Shown in pieces: positions 47,436 to 58,863 of a stretch of DNA of 64,000 nt (the first letter of the stretch is position 1; each line of letters starts with the position of its first letter). Location: positions 992,001 through 1,056,000 of the forward strand of contig NZ_CP084260.1 in NCBI RefSeq assembly GCF_022879575.1, written 5' to 3'. The DNA comes from Caballeronia sp. SL2Y3 (lineage in GTDB: Bacteria > Pseudomonadota > Gammaproteobacteria > Burkholderiales > Burkholderiaceae). Position numbers and translations under genes: made by a program. The notes beneath the pieces are model-generated. The model saw only the letters and a program-made list of their open reading frames with translations. It did not search any database and was not told the origin of the DNA.

Positions 47436-47963
47436 TCAGGCCGAGGCGCGAAGCGCGCGCTGCATGAGCACGGTATCGACCCATCGGCCGAACTTGAAGC
47501 CGACGTCGCGCAACACGCCGACATGCTCGAACCCGAGCCGCGCATGCAACGCGATGGACCCGGCGTTGCCGCTGTTGCCGATCACCGCGATCATCTGCCG
47601 CCACGGGCCGCGCTCGCATCGCTCGACGAGCGCCGAAAGCAGCGCGAGCCCGATGCCGCGTCCGCCGAAGCCGTCGGCGACATAGACGGAATCTTCGATC
47701 GTATGCCGGTACGCCGAGCGCGCGCGATACGTCGAGGCATACGCGTAACCGGCCACCTCGCCGTCGAGTTCCGCGACGAGATAAGGCAGGCCCGCCGCGA
47801 CCGCCGTCGCGTGACGCGCGCGCATCTCGTCGGCCGTCGGCGGCGCCTCCTCGAACGTCGCCAGCGCGTGCAGCACGTAGTGCGAATAGATGCGCGCGAT
47901 GGCGTCGAAGTCGCCGGACGCGGCGTCGCGAATGATGGGCGCTGGCGCGCGATTCGATGTCAT
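47436..47963 (-). CDS. GNAT family acetyltransferase (phosphinothricin-type)
   Basis: N-acetyltransferase of 175 residues. The N-terminal PIIRDAASGDFDAIARIYSH, the central EDSVYVADGFGGRGIGLALL (acetyl-CoA binding R/Q-x-x-G-x-G/A loop, here FGGRGIG) and the C-terminal HARLGFEHVGVLRDVGFKFG place it with PAT-type acetyltransferases that modify phosphinothricin or methionine sulfoximine. ATG 47963 fits. Same strand as yigZ 31 bp downstream. Confidence 0.87.
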   Translation of the reverse strand: MTSNRAPAPIIRDAASGDFDAIARIYSHYVLHALATFEEAPPTADEMRARHATAVAAGLPYLVAELDGEVAGYAYASTYRARSAYRHTIEDSVYVADGFGGRGIGLALLSALVERCERGPWRQMIAVIGNSGNAGSIALHARLGFEHVGVLRDVGFKFGRWVDTVLMQRALRASA

Positions 47964-48294
47964 GGCGGTTTCTCGGGTGGCGGCCGAAGAAGCCCGCATC
48001 GGCGGGCTTTGCAGCCGCAATTTTCGCACGCCGCGCGAAGACCATAAATCGCGTGCGGCTCGTGCGCCAGCCCACCGAATGCGCCACTTTCTGGCTAAAT
48101 AAACGTTGAGTCGCCTGCTTGCCGCCCTCTACACTAAGGCGCCTGTCGACCGAGCCGGCGCGTGCGCCTCGTGCGGCGGCCTGTTCTCCGCATTTCCGCG
48201 CAGCCGTCGCAACGCAGGCACGTCAGCGCGATCAGCGCACGCGGCGCGGCAGCGCGCCGAGCGTCCTGCCCTGCAGCGCACGACCACAATACGA

Positions 48295-49881
48295 ATGAAC
48301 AAACTTCAACGCGGGGCGCTGGCGGCGCTCCTGATCGTCGTCGTGATGATCGCGGCGCTCGCGCCGGCGGGGATCGCCTTCACGCTCGCCGCGCGCAGCG
48401 AACGGCAGGCGCGCGTCGAGCGGCTTGGCAAGCTCGCCGATGCCGCGCTGGTTCGCGCCGAAGTCTTGACGCGGCGTCTGTCGGGCGCGCTGGGCGACAT
48501 CGGCGAAGTGAGCGACGCGCCGTGCTCCACGAGCTATCTTCGCGCGCTGCGGCACATCGCGCTCACGCGTGCGCCGCTGCGCGACGCGGGCGCGTACGAC
48601 CGCGACGGCCGGTGGCAATGCTCGTCGTCGCTCGGCGCGGTGTCGGCGGGCGCGTCGGACGGTCTCGCATTGCCGCCGCCCGACTGGCGTCCCCGCGATG
48701 GCGTGAGCGCGTGGTACGGCATGGCGCGCCTGCCGGGGGGCAAGGATTCGCTCGTGATGGGGCGCGGCGGCGTCTACATTGCCGCCGATCCGTCGCTCTA
48801 CGTCGACGGCATCGACGCGGACATCGCGCGCTCGGGCCATGTTGCCGTCATCAACACCGAGGCGCGGCGCGTGATCGCCGGCACGCCCGCCACGGATGCG
48901 TCCGCGGTCCTCGCGGTCTATCGCAGTTCGCCGTCGCTGCTGGATTGCGCGTCGGTCGCCGTGCGCCGCTCGGCGACGATGCCGCTAGCGGTCGTCGTCA
49001 GCACGCCGCGCGAGACGTGGCGCACGCGCGCTCGCTCGCTGCCGTGGGCGTCGTTGCTCGCCGGGATCGCGACGGGCGTGGCGTGCGCGGGCTGGGCGGC
49101 CGCTGTCATCGTGCGCAGGCTCTCGCCGCGCGGACAGTTGCGCGACGCCGTGCGCCGCCACCAGTTCATCGTCGCGTATCAGCCGATCGTGGATCTCGCG
49201 ACGCGCCAATGCGTCGGCGCCGAAGCGCTGGTGCGCTGGAAGCATCACGACCGCATCGTGCGGCCGGACCATTTCATTCCGCTCGCCGAGCATCGCGGGC
49301 TCATTCAGGCGATCACCGATCAGGTGCTCGACACCGTTCTGCTGGAACTCGGCGACTTTCTCAGGCGCTACGCCGACTATTACATCTCCGTGAACGTGTC
49401 CGCGCCGGACCTGACGACGCATCGTTTTCTCGGCGTGATCGGTCCCGCGCTCGCGCGACAAGGCATCCGCCCGCAGCAGATCCGCATCGAGGCCACCGAG
49501 CGCGGCTTTCTCGACGCCGACGCGGCGAAGGAGGTCATCAGCGCGTTCCGCGCGGCGGGCCACGCCGTCTATCTGGACGACTTCGGCACCGGCTATTCCA
49601 GTCTGTCGCACTTGCAGACGTTTCGCGTGGACGGCCTCAAGATCGACAAGTCGTTCGTCGATACGATCGGACAGGACGCGGCGTCGAGCAGCGTCGCTTC
49701 GCATATCATCGAGATGGCCGCGACGCTCGGCGTGCAGGTGATCGCCGAAGGCATCGAGCGCGAAGAGCAGGCGGCGTATCTCCACGCACGCGGCGCGCAG
49801 TTCGGGCAAGGCTGGCTCTTTTCGCCGCCGCTCACGGCCGCCGAATTCATCCGCTACGCGGGCGCGACACGCGCTCGTTGA
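48295..49881 (+). CDS. CSS-motif EAL-domain phosphodiesterase
   Basis: Membrane c-di-GMP phosphodiesterase, 528 residues. A membrane helix (about 8-32), a periplasmic CSS domain with the motif CSS in RWQCSSSLG, a second helix near residues 242-262, and a C-terminal EAL domain (from about 285). The catalytic signature is EALVRWKHHD (EALVRW), then DDFGTGYSSLSHLQTF and EGIEREEQ. In homologues the CSS cysteines sense redox state and DsbA/DsbB, controlling PDE activity. ATG 48295 was chosen for the signal helix. No GGDEF domain is present, so it should only degrade c-di-GMP. Confidence 0.9.
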   Translation: MNKLQRGALAALLIVVVMIAALAPAGIAFTLAARSERQARVERLGKLADAALVRAEVLTRRLSGALGDIGEVSDAPCSTSYLRALRHIALTRAPLRDAGAYDRDGRWQCSSSLGAVSAGASDGLALPPPDWRPRDGVSAWYGMARLPGGKDSLVMGRGGVYIAADPSLYVDGIDADIARSGHVAVINTEARRVIAGTPATDASAVLAVYRSSPSLLDCASVAVRRSATMPLAVVVSTPRETWRTRARSLPWASLLAGIATGVACAGWAAAVIVRRLSPRGQLRDAVRRHQFIVAYQPIVDLATRQCVGAEALVRWKHHDRIVRPDHFIPLAEHRGLIQAITDQVLDTVLLELGDFLRRYADYYISVNVSAPDLTTHRFLGVIGPALARQGIRPQQIRIEATERGFLDADAAKEVISAFRAAGHAVYLDDFGTGYSSLSHLQTFRVDGLKIDKSFVDTIGQDAASSSVASHIIEMAATLGVQVIAEGIEREEQAAYLHARGAQFGQGWLFSPPLTAAEFIRYAGATRAR

Positions 49882-49927
49882 GCCTTCATCGTTAAGACGC
49901 AATCTCAAGCCCCAACTGGACGCCTTC

Positions 49928-50326
49928 ATGGACGATCAAACCGCCGTTTCCTTTCTCCGCGATGTTCGGCATCCGCTGCTCGCGCTGCATCGCGCGGTGC
50001 TCGCGCACCTGCGCCATGCGCACGAGGCCGAGTTCGGGCCGGTGTCGCCCGGCGAATTCCTGCAGATCGTGATCAACGGCAGCGCGTATCGCTGGCTCTC
50101 GCCGCTGTCGACGCTCATCGCCGCCCTCGACGACGTGCTCGACGACGAAGAAGCCACGCCGGATGCGCGCGTCGGGCATGCGAAGGCGGTCATCGGCATG
50201 TTCCGCGCGGAGACGCGCGATCCCGCCTTCGCCGAACGCTTCCTGCCGCTTCTGCAAGAGAGCCCGGAGATCGCGGTCGCCAACGGCCATGTCGTGCAGG
50301 TCGTGCGAGGCGTGGCTGCGGGCTGA
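49928..50326 (+). CDS. Hypothetical protein (132 aa)
   Basis: MDDQTAVSFLRDVRHPLLAL begins a soluble, mostly helical protein with a repeated hydrophobic pattern (PLSTLIAALDDVLDDEEATP) and no signal peptide. It lies 46 bp after the EAL gene and may be co-transcribed. No family recognised. I cannot tell whether it relates to c-di-GMP signalling. Confidence 0.65.
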   Translation: MDDQTAVSFLRDVRHPLLALHRAVLAHLRHAHEAEFGPVSPGEFLQIVINGSAYRWLSPLSTLIAALDDVLDDEEATPDARVGHAKAVIGMFRAETRDPAFAERFLPLLQESPEIAVANGHVVQVVRGVAAG

Positions 50327-50595
50327 CGGCGCCGCGTTTTCCGCTATCGAAAAAGCGACGCAAAAGCACGAATTCCGCACGACGCGCCCATGCGGGTTTT
50401 CACGGCTGTCGCGCGTCGCCGACGTTGCGGCGCGGGCGCATGAACCGCACGCCGCGCCCGCGCACCGGATGCTGCATCGCAACAAGCCGACGCCGCTTCT
50501 TTGAGCGATTATTTTTCGCTTGCGACTATCCGCGCCAATCCGGGAGGCGCGCATCGGCAGGACGCCGCCTCCGTTAGACGAAACAGGAGGCGCTC

Positions 50596-51285
50596 ATGTC
50601 GTTGTACGGCTTCGGCCCGCTGCTCTGGGCGGGCGCAAAGGAAACGCTCGCGCTCGCGCTGCTTTCGCTCGCGGTCTCGGTGTTGCTCGGACTGGTCGGC
50701 GCGTCGGCGAAGCTCTCGCGGCACGGATTCTTGCGCGGCATCGCGACCGCGTACACGACACTCATCCGCTCCGTGCCCGATCTCGTGCTGATGCTGCTGC
50801 TTTTCTACAGCATCCAGATCGCGATCAACCATGTCACCGATGCGTTCGGCTGGGATCAGTTCGATATCGATCCGTTCACGGCGGGCGTCCTCACGCTGGG
50901 CTTCATCTACGGCGCGTATTTCACCGAGACGTTTCGCGGCGCGTTTCTGGCAGTGCCGCGCGGCCAGCTCGAAGCGGGCAGCGCGTACGGCATGAGCGGC
51001 ATGCGCGTGTTCGGCCGCATCCTGTTTCCGCAGATGATGCGCTTCGCGCTGCCGGGCATCGGCAACAACTGGCAAGTGCTCGTGAAGGCGACGGCGCTCG
51101 TGTCGATCATCGGCCTCGCGGACGTGGTGAAGGCCGCGCAGGACGCGGGCAAGAGCACGTTCAACATGTTCTTCTTCATTCTGATCGCCGCGCTCATCTA
51201 TCTCGCCATCACCACGGCGTCGAACTTCGTGCTGATGGCGCTGGAACAACGCTATTCGACGGGCGTGCGTCACGCCGATCTTTGA
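50596..51285 (+). CDS. aotQ: Arginine/ornithine ABC transporter permease (AotQ/HisQ-like)
   Basis: Inner membrane permease of 229 residues with about five helices and the polar amino acid uptake (HisMQ) signature. The EAA loop is EAGSAYGMSGMRVFGRILFP (residues 132-151). First gene of a cluster with a second permease, an ATPase and an ArgR-type regulator next to the arginine catabolic operon, hence the arginine/ornithine assignment. ATG 50596 has GGAGGCGCTC upstream. Confidence 0.92.
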   Translation: MSLYGFGPLLWAGAKETLALALLSLAVSVLLGLVGASAKLSRHGFLRGIATAYTTLIRSVPDLVLMLLLFYSIQIAINHVTDAFGWDQFDIDPFTAGVLTLGFIYGAYFTETFRGAFLAVPRGQLEAGSAYGMSGMRVFGRILFPQMMRFALPGIGNNWQVLVKATALVSIIGLADVVKAAQDAGKSTFNMFFFILIAALIYLAITTASNFVLMALEQRYSTGVRHADL

Positions 51286-51296
51286 GGACCGAGAAT

Positions 51297-52010
51297 ATGA
51301 TGTCGATCTTCGCCGAATACTGGCGTCCGTTTCTGTATTCCGACGGCATGCGCGCGTCGGGCCTCGTCGTGACGCTGTGGCTGCTCGCGGCGTCCATTGC
51401 CATCGGCTTCTGCGCGGCCGTGCCGCTCGCCTGCGCGCGGGTGTCGAAGCGCCGCTGGCTCTCGACGCCCGTGCGCCTCTACACGTACGTGTTTCGCGGC
51501 ACGCCGCTCTACGTGCAACTACTGCTGCTCTACACGGGCATGTACAGCCTGGAATTCGTGCGCACGCATTCCTTGCTCGAAGCGTTCTTTCGCAGCGGCT
51601 TCAACTGCGCGGTGCTCGCGTTCGCGCTGAACACCTGCGCCTATACGACTGAAATCTTCGCGGGCGCGATCCGCGCGATTCCGCACGGCGAAGTCGAAGC
51701 CGCGCGCGCCTACGGCATGGGCACGTTCACGATGTATCGACGTGTGATCCTGCCGTCCGCGCTGCGCCGCGCCTTGCCTTTGTACAGCAACGAAGTGATC
51801 CTGATGCTGCACGCGACCACCGTCGCGTTCACGGCGACGGTGCCGGACATCCTGAAGGTCGCCCGCGATGCGAATTCCGCCACGTATGAATCGTTCGGTT
51901 CGTTCGGCATCGCGGCGCTTCTGTATCTGGCGATTTCGTTCGTGCTCGTCGCGGCGTTTCGACGCGCGGAGCGCCGCTGGCTCGCGTACCTGAGCCCGTC
52001 GAGCGCCTGA
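51297..52010 (+). CDS. aotM: Arginine/ornithine ABC transporter permease (AotM/HisM-like)
   Basis: Second permease subunit, 237 residues, five helices. The EAA motif is [33 protein letters not shown] precedes tandem ATGs at 51297 and 51300. It starts 11 bp after aotQ. With aotQ it forms the membrane channel of the arginine uptake system. Confidence 0.92.
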   Translation: MMSIFAEYWRPFLYSDGMRASGLVVTLWLLAASIAIGFCAAVPLACARVSKRRWLSTPVRLYTYVFRGTPLYVQLLLLYTGMYSLEFVRTHSLLEAFFRSGFNCAVLAFALNTCAYTTEIFAGAIRAIPHGEVEAARAYGMGTFTMYRRVILPSALRRALPLYSNEVILMLHATTVAFTATVPDILKVARDANSATYESFGSFGIAALLYLAISFVLVAAFRRAERRWLAYLSPSSA

Positions 52011-52042
52011 CGAGCGTTAAAATTCCAGCCGTGCGGAGAATC

Positions 52043-52858
52043 ATGTCATCACCCGAGGAGATTGCGTTGGAGCCGAAAGCCAAAGACGTCGCGACGAAGC
52101 TCGTCGCCGAGGACATCCACAAACGCTATGGCGACAACGAGGTGCTGAAGGGCGTGTCGCTCGCGGCGCGCGCGGGCGATGTCATCAGCATCATCGGCGC
52201 GAGCGGCTCGGGCAAGAGCACGTTCCTGCGCTGCATCAACTTTCTGGAGAAGCCGAACGCGGGGCAGATCGTCGTGGATGGCGAAGCCGTGCGCACGAAG
52301 ACCGACCGCAACGGCAATCTCGAAGTGGCCGATCACAAGCAGCTCCAGCGCGTGCGCACGAAGCTCGCGATGGTCTTTCAGCACTTCAATCTCTGGTCGC
52401 ACATGACGGCCATCGAGAACGTGATGGAAGCGCCCATTCACGTGCTCGGCATCTCGAAGAAGGAAGCCGAGGACCGCGCCCGCGAGTATCTGGAGAAGGT
52501 CGGCCTGCCGCCGCGCGTGGAAAAGCAGTATCCGTCGCATCTGTCGGGCGGGCAGCAGCAGCGCGTCGCCATTGCACGCGCGCTTGCCATGCATCCGGAC
52601 GTGATGCTCTTCGACGAACCCACCTCCGCGCTCGACCCCGAACTCGTCGGCGAAGTGCTGAAGGTCATGCAGCGCCTCGCCGAAGAAGGCCGCACGATGA
52701 TCGTCGTGACGCATGAAATGGGCTTCGCGCGCAACGTGTCGAATCACGTCATGTTCCTGCATCAGGGACGCACGGAAGAAGAAGGCGCGCCTTCCGAGGT
52801 GTTGAGCGCGCCGAAGAGCGAGCGCCTGAAGCAGTTCCTGTCGGGCAGTCTCAAGTAA
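52043..52858 (+). CDS. aotP: Arginine/ornithine ABC transporter ATP-binding protein (AotP/HisP-like)
   Basis: ATPase of 271 residues. Walker [10 protein letters not shown] (about 50-58), Q-loop [12 protein letters not shown] signature [15 protein letters not shown], Walker [16 protein letters not shown] and the H-loop VTHEMGF are all present. ATG 52043 (MSSPEEIAL) has GGAGA upstream. It energises uptake through aotQM and sits one base before the regulator gene. Confidence 0.93.
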   Translation: MSSPEEIALEPKAKDVATKLVAEDIHKRYGDNEVLKGVSLAARAGDVISIIGASGSGKSTFLRCINFLEKPNAGQIVVDGEAVRTKTDRNGNLEVADHKQLQRVRTKLAMVFQHFNLWSHMTAIENVMEAPIHVLGISKKEAEDRAREYLEKVGLPPRVEKQYPSHLSGGQQQRVAIARALAMHPDVMLFDEPTSALDPELVGEVLKVMQRLAEEGRTMIVVTHEMGFARNVSNHVMFLHQGRTEEEGAPSEVLSAPKSERLKQFLSGSLK

Positions 52859-52859
52859 C

Positions 52860-53897
52860 GTGGCGAGCGCTTCGGGCCCGGCGCGCGGGCCGCTGCAAGT
52901 GGCGATCGTGGCGCTCCCGCCGGTATCGATGAGCGGCATCGCGCCGATCATCGACAGTCTCACGCTCGCCAACGAAATCGACGGGCATCGTCTCTATGAC
53001 TGGCGCGTCTGTTCGTGGGACGGCCGTCCGGTGCCGCTTTCGGGCGGCGCGCAGCTTCCCGCCGATTGCGCCTTCAACGACGCCGTTCATTGCGACTGGC
53101 TGATCGTCGTCTCCGAACGCTATCAGCAGTTCGCCGACTACCGGCTCTTTCTCGCGAGCCTTGCGCGCGTCGCGCCGCGCACGCCGCTCGTCTCGGGCAT
53201 CCATCACGGCGTCTGGTGGCTCGCGATGGCCGGACAACTCGCGCAATATCGCGTGGCCGTGAACTGGGAGACGTATCAGCAGTTCACCGAGCAGTTCGAG
53301 CGCGCCATCGTCTCGCAGCAGATCTTCGAAATCGACCGCGACCGCGCGACGTGCGCCGGCGGTCAGGCGAGCATCGACTTCATGCTCGCGATGATCGCTC
53401 GCGATCACGGTCAGGATCTGGCGGAGCGCATCGCGGATTCGCTCGGCGTCGGCGCGTTGCGCGCGGGCACCGAGCGGCAGCGCATACCGTTCGTCACTGC
53501 GCCCGGCGAGCGGCATCCGCGCCTGAACGACGCGCTGCAACTGATGGAAGCGAATATCGAAGACCCGCTGTCCACCGATGACATAGCAAATCTCGTCGGT
53601 ATCTCGCGCAGGCAACTGGAGCGGCTCTTTCGTCAGTATCTCGGCGCGATGCCCTCGAAGTATTACCTCAATCTGCGTTTGACGAAGGCGCGCACGCAGT
53701 TGCAGCGCACGAGCAAATCGGTCGTGCAGATCAGTCTCGCGTGCGGGTTTTCATCGGCGGCGCATTTTTCCAATGCGTATCGCGACCGCTTCGGCGTGAC
53801 GCCGCGCGAGGAGCGGCGCAACTGGATCGAAAAGCAGCGCGGCGCGCTCGACGAACCGCGCGGCGGGGCGTTGATCGAGCCGCCCGAAGCTCGTTGA
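52860..53897 (+). CDS. argR: ArgR-type AraC family transcriptional regulator (GlxA-like)
   Basis: Regulator of 345 residues. The N-terminal two thirds is a DJ-1/PfpI-like domain ([20 protein letters not shown] onwards), and the C-terminal third is an AraC helix-turn-helix ([20 protein letters not shown], then [20 protein letters not shown]). This layout is that of Pseudomonas ArgR, which senses arginine and activates transport and catabolic genes; it is not related to the E. coli ArgR. GTG start at 52860 directly after aotP suggests coupled expression. It precedes the ast operon, its likely target. Confidence 0.9.
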   Translation: MASASGPARGPLQVAIVALPPVSMSGIAPIIDSLTLANEIDGHRLYDWRVCSWDGRPVPLSGGAQLPADCAFNDAVHCDWLIVVSERYQQFADYRLFLASLARVAPRTPLVSGIHHGVWWLAMAGQLAQYRVAVNWETYQQFTEQFERAIVSQQIFEIDRDRATCAGGQASIDFMLAMIARDHGQDLAERIADSLGVGALRAGTERQRIPFVTAPGERHPRLNDALQLMEANIEDPLSTDDIANLVGISRRQLERLFRQYLGAMPSKYYLNLRLTKARTQLQRTSKSVVQISLACGFSSAAHFSNAYRDRFGVTPREERRNWIEKQRGALDEPRGGALIEPPEAR

Positions 53898-54027
53898 ATC
53901 GACGTTTGAGCCTGGCGTGAAAGCGCATGAAAGCATGTCGCGAACGCGCAAGACGGAACGCACGCAAGCGCCTAATATCGAAAGCATTGCAATACGACTG
54001 CAGCAAGAACCCGTAGAGGAGTGGCAC

Positions 54028-55257
54028 ATGACCGACATCAATGTGAATCGCGGTACGTTCGACGAAGTAATGGTTCCGGTGTTTTCGCCCGCCAATTTCG
54101 TGCCGGACAGAGGCCGCGGCTCGCGCGTATGGGACACCGAAGGCCGCGATTACATCGACTTCGCGGGCGGCATCGCGGTGACGGCGCTGGGCCACGCGCA
54201 TCCCGAACTGCTCAAGGTGCTGCACGAGCAGGGCGAGAAGCTCTGGCACATCGGCAACGGCTATACGAACGCGCCGGTATTGCGTCTCGCGAAACGCCTG
54301 ACGGACCTGACGTTCGCGGATCGCGCGTTCTTCGCGAACTCGGGCGCCGAGGCGAACGAAGCGGCGTTGAAGCTCGCGCGCCGCTACGCCATCGACAAGT
54401 TCGGTCCCGAGAAGATCGAGATCATCTCGTTCACGCAGTCGTTTCATGGCCGCACGTTCTTCACGGTCAGCGTCGGCGGCCAGCCGAAGTATGCCGAAGG
54501 CTTCGGGCCGCAGCCGCAAGGCATCCGCCATCTGCCGTATAACGATCTCGCGCAGGCGCTCGCAGCCATCGGCGACAAGACGTGCGCGGTGATCGTGGAG
54601 CCGGTGCAGGGCGAAGGCGGCGTGCTGCCCGCCGATCCCGCGTTCCTGAAGGGCCTGCGCGAAGCGTGCGACAAGCACGGCGCTTTGTTGATTTTCGACG
54701 AGGTGCAGACGGGCGTCGGCCGCACGGGCACCTTCTACGCGTACATGCAATACGGCGTGACGCCCGACATCCTCACGACCGCGAAGGCGCTCGGCAACGG
54801 CTTTCCCATCGGCGCCATGCTGACCACCGATGAGATCGCGCAGCACTTCAAGGTCGGCGTTCACGGCACGACGTACGGCGGCAATCCGCTCGGCGCGTCC
54901 ATCGCGGAGAAAGTGGTCGAACTGATCAGCGATCCGAAATTGCTCGAAGGCGTCGGCGCGCGCAGCGAAGCGATCAAGGCGCATCTTGCGCGCATCAACG
55001 AGCGGTTGGGCCTCTTCAAGGAGATTCGCGGCCGCGGTCTTTTGATCGGCGCGGAACTCGCCGACGCCTACAAGGACCGCGCGAAGGACGTGCTCAATGC
55101 GGCTGCGGCCAACGGCGTCATCATGCTGATCGCCGGGCCGAACGTGCTGCGCTTCGCGCCGTCGCTCATCATGCCGATGGCCGATCTCGACGAAGGCTTC
55201 GCGCGCATCGAGCAGGCGATCGAACAGGTCGTGGGCGCGACGGCCGTCGCGCGCTGA
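54028..55257 (+). CDS. astC: Succinylornithine transaminase AstC (acetylornithine aminotransferase family)
   Basis: PLP class III aminotransferase, 409 residues, converting N2-succinylornithine and 2-oxoglutarate to succinylglutamate semialdehyde (AST step 3). PLP features are [20 protein letters not shown], the [14 protein letters not shown] motif (Asp) and the Schiff-base lysine in [18 protein letters not shown] 54028 (MTDINVNRG) has GAGGAG upstream. It is first in the ast operon with genes F, G, D, B and E behind it. ArgD-type biosynthetic activity is an alternative but context favours catabolism. Confidence 0.93.
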   Translation: MTDINVNRGTFDEVMVPVFSPANFVPDRGRGSRVWDTEGRDYIDFAGGIAVTALGHAHPELLKVLHEQGEKLWHIGNGYTNAPVLRLAKRLTDLTFADRAFFANSGAEANEAALKLARRYAIDKFGPEKIEIISFTQSFHGRTFFTVSVGGQPKYAEGFGPQPQGIRHLPYNDLAQALAAIGDKTCAVIVEPVQGEGGVLPADPAFLKGLREACDKHGALLIFDEVQTGVGRTGTFYAYMQYGVTPDILTTAKALGNGFPIGAMLTTDEIAQHFKVGVHGTTYGGNPLGASIAEKVVELISDPKLLEGVGARSEAIKAHLARINERLGLFKEIRGRGLLIGAELADAYKDRAKDVLNAAAANGVIMLIAGPNVLRFAPSLIMPMADLDEGFARIEQAIEQVVGATAVAR

Positions 55258-55291
55258 TTCATCGTTGATCACCGCTTTACAGGAAACGGCG

Positions 55292-56338
55292 ATGCTATTC
55301 GTTCGTCCGGCAAGACTCTCCGATCTCGACGAGCTCGAGCGCATGGCGCGCTCGGCCGCGCCCGTGCTGCACTCGTTGCCGCGCGACCGGCGCGCGCTGG
55401 AAACGCGCGTCGCGCTCTCCGAAGATTCGTTTCGCGCCGAAGTCGATTTTCCGGGCGAGGAGTTCTATCTCTTCGTGCTGGAAGACGCGCAGAGCGGCAA
55501 GCTCTACGGCACGTCGAGCATTGTCGCGTCGGCGGGCTATTCCGAGCCGTTCTACACGTTTCGCAACGACGCGCTGATTCACGCATCGCGCGAACTCAAG
55601 GTGAACCGCAAGATTCACGCGCTCACCATGTCGCACGAACTGACGGGCAAGAGCCGGCTCACGGGCTTTTATATCGATCCGTCGCTGCGCACGCCCGAAG
55701 GCGAAGCGACCGCGCATCTTCTTTCGCGCGCCCGCATGATGTACATCGCGGCGAACCGCAAGCGCTTTTCGAGCGAAGTGTTCTCGCTGATGCTGGGCGT
55801 CACCGACGACGCGGGCGTGTCGCCGTTCTGGGAAGCCGTCGGCCGCAAGTTCTTCGGGCGTGACTTCGAGCAGGTGGAACTGGAGTCGGGCGGGCGCAGC
55901 CGCACGTTCATTGCCGAAGTCATGCCGACGTATCCGCTCTATGTGCCGCTTCTGCCCGGCGAGGCGCAGCGCGTGCTCGGCGAGCCGAACGCGAGCACGC
56001 TGCTCGCCTACGACATTCATCTCGAAGAAGGCTTCGAGCCGGACCGTTTCGTCGATATTTTCGACGCCGGCCCGGTGCTGACGCTCGCGGTGGACAAGAG
56101 CGCATCCGCGAGTTCGGGCGAACTGCGCGCGGTGCACGAAGGCACGGACACGAAAGGCGCGGCGTATCTCGTCGCGGCGGGCGGGGCGCACGAGTTCCGC
56201 TGCATCGTCGCGGAACTGACGGGCACGCGCTCGGACGGCGCGGCGTTGAGCGCCGATGCGTGCGGCGCGCTCGGCGTCGCGGAAAAAGACACGGTGCGCT
56301 GCGTGCCGCTGCATCAAGCCTCGGGAGAATTGCAATGA
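55292..56338 (+). CDS. aruF: Arginine N-succinyltransferase subunit alpha
   Basis: First enzyme of the AST pathway (subunit I): transfers succinyl from succinyl-CoA to the alpha-amino group of arginine. The 348 residues belong to the AstA/AruF family; typical segments are MLFVRPARLSDLDELERMAR, EEFYLFVLEDAQSGKLYGTS and GFYIDPSLRTPEG. Pseudomonas and Burkholderia have two paralogous subunits, AruF and AruG; the second follows here with an ATGA overlap. ATG 55292 was chosen over one nine codons up. Confidence 0.92.
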   Translation: MLFVRPARLSDLDELERMARSAAPVLHSLPRDRRALETRVALSEDSFRAEVDFPGEEFYLFVLEDAQSGKLYGTSSIVASAGYSEPFYTFRNDALIHASRELKVNRKIHALTMSHELTGKSRLTGFYIDPSLRTPEGEATAHLLSRARMMYIAANRKRFSSEVFSLMLGVTDDAGVSPFWEAVGRKFFGRDFEQVELESGGRSRTFIAEVMPTYPLYVPLLPGEAQRVLGEPNASTLLAYDIHLEEGFEPDRFVDIFDAGPVLTLAVDKSASASSGELRAVHEGTDTKGAAYLVAAGGAHEFRCIVAELTGTRSDGAALSADACGALGVAEKDTVRCVPLHQASGELQ

Positions 56339-57363
56339 TCGTCGTGCGCTGCGTGCAGCCGGGAGATGTCGACGCGCTCGTCGCGCTGGCGCTGGAAACG
56401 GGCCCGGGGCTCACCACGTTCAAGCCGGATCGCGCCGCGCTGGCGGCCCGTGTCGAGCGCGCGCGGCGCACGCTCGCGGGCGATGCAGAGCCGTTCGAAG
56501 CGGGCTACTTCTTCGTGATGGAAGACACCGCGACCGGGGACGTCGCCGGCGTGTGCGGCATCGAAACGGAAGTCGGGCTGGAGCAGCCGTTCTACAACTA
56601 TCGCGTGTCGACGGTCGTGCATGCGAGCAAGGACATGGGCGTGTGGACGCGCATGTCGCTGCTCAACATTTCGCACGATCTCACGGGCTACTCGGAGGTT
56701 TGCTCGCTGTTCCTGAGCCCGCGTTATCGCACGGCGGGCGTGGGCGGGTTGCTGTCGCGCTCGCGGTTCATGTTTATCGCGCAATTCCGGGACCGCTTTC
56801 CGCAGCGGCTGTGCGCGGAGTTGCGCGGCCATTTCGACGAGAACGGCGAATCGCCGTTCTGGAACGCGGTCGGCTCGCACTTCTATCAGATCGACTTCAA
56901 CGAAGCCGATTACTTAAGCTCGCACGGCAAGAAGTCGTTCCTCGCGGAACTGATGCCGCGCTATCCGGTGTATCTGGACTTGCTGCCGGAGTCCGCGCAG
57001 CAGACGGTCGGCGTTACGCACCGCGACACCGCGCCCGCGCGCAAGATGCTCGAAGCTGAAGGCCTGCGCTACGAGAACCACGTCGATATCTTCGATGCCG
57101 GTCCGGTGCTCGAATGCCACGTCGCGGACTTGCGCACGGTGCGCGAAAGCGTGCTGGCGACGGTGCGCATCGGCGAGCGCGACGACGCGCAGAGCCATGC
57201 GAAGAGCCTGGTATCGAACACCTCGCTCGACGACTTCCGCTGCGGCGCAACCTCCGGCGCGGTCAACGACGGCAAATTCCTGCTGACAGCCGACGAAGCC
57301 GCCGCCTTGCGCGTGAAGAACGGCGACACCGTGCGCGTGCTGACATCGCAGCGTGCGAAATAA
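56335..57363 (+). CDS. aruG: Arginine N-succinyltransferase subunit beta
   Basis: Second subunit of arginine succinyltransferase, 342 residues, a paralogue of the preceding AruF: MIVVRCVQPGDVDALVALAL, YFFVMEDTATGDVAGVCGIE and VCSLFLSPRYRTAGVGGLLS (GNAT-type). It overlaps the aruF stop by four bases, so the two are translated together. astD follows 12 bp after it. Confidence 0.92.
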   Translation: MIVVRCVQPGDVDALVALALETGPGLTTFKPDRAALAARVERARRTLAGDAEPFEAGYFFVMEDTATGDVAGVCGIETEVGLEQPFYNYRVSTVVHASKDMGVWTRMSLLNISHDLTGYSEVCSLFLSPRYRTAGVGGLLSRSRFMFIAQFRDRFPQRLCAELRGHFDENGESPFWNAVGSHFYQIDFNEADYLSSHGKKSFLAELMPRYPVYLDLLPESAQQTVGVTHRDTAPARKMLEAEGLRYENHVDIFDAGPVLECHVADLRTVRESVLATVRIGERDDAQSHAKSLVSNTSLDDFRCGATSGAVNDGKFLLTADEAAALRVKNGDTVRVLTSQRAK

Positions 57364-58848
<1,485 letters not shown>

Positions 58849-58863
58849 GCACCGGAATCCGAC

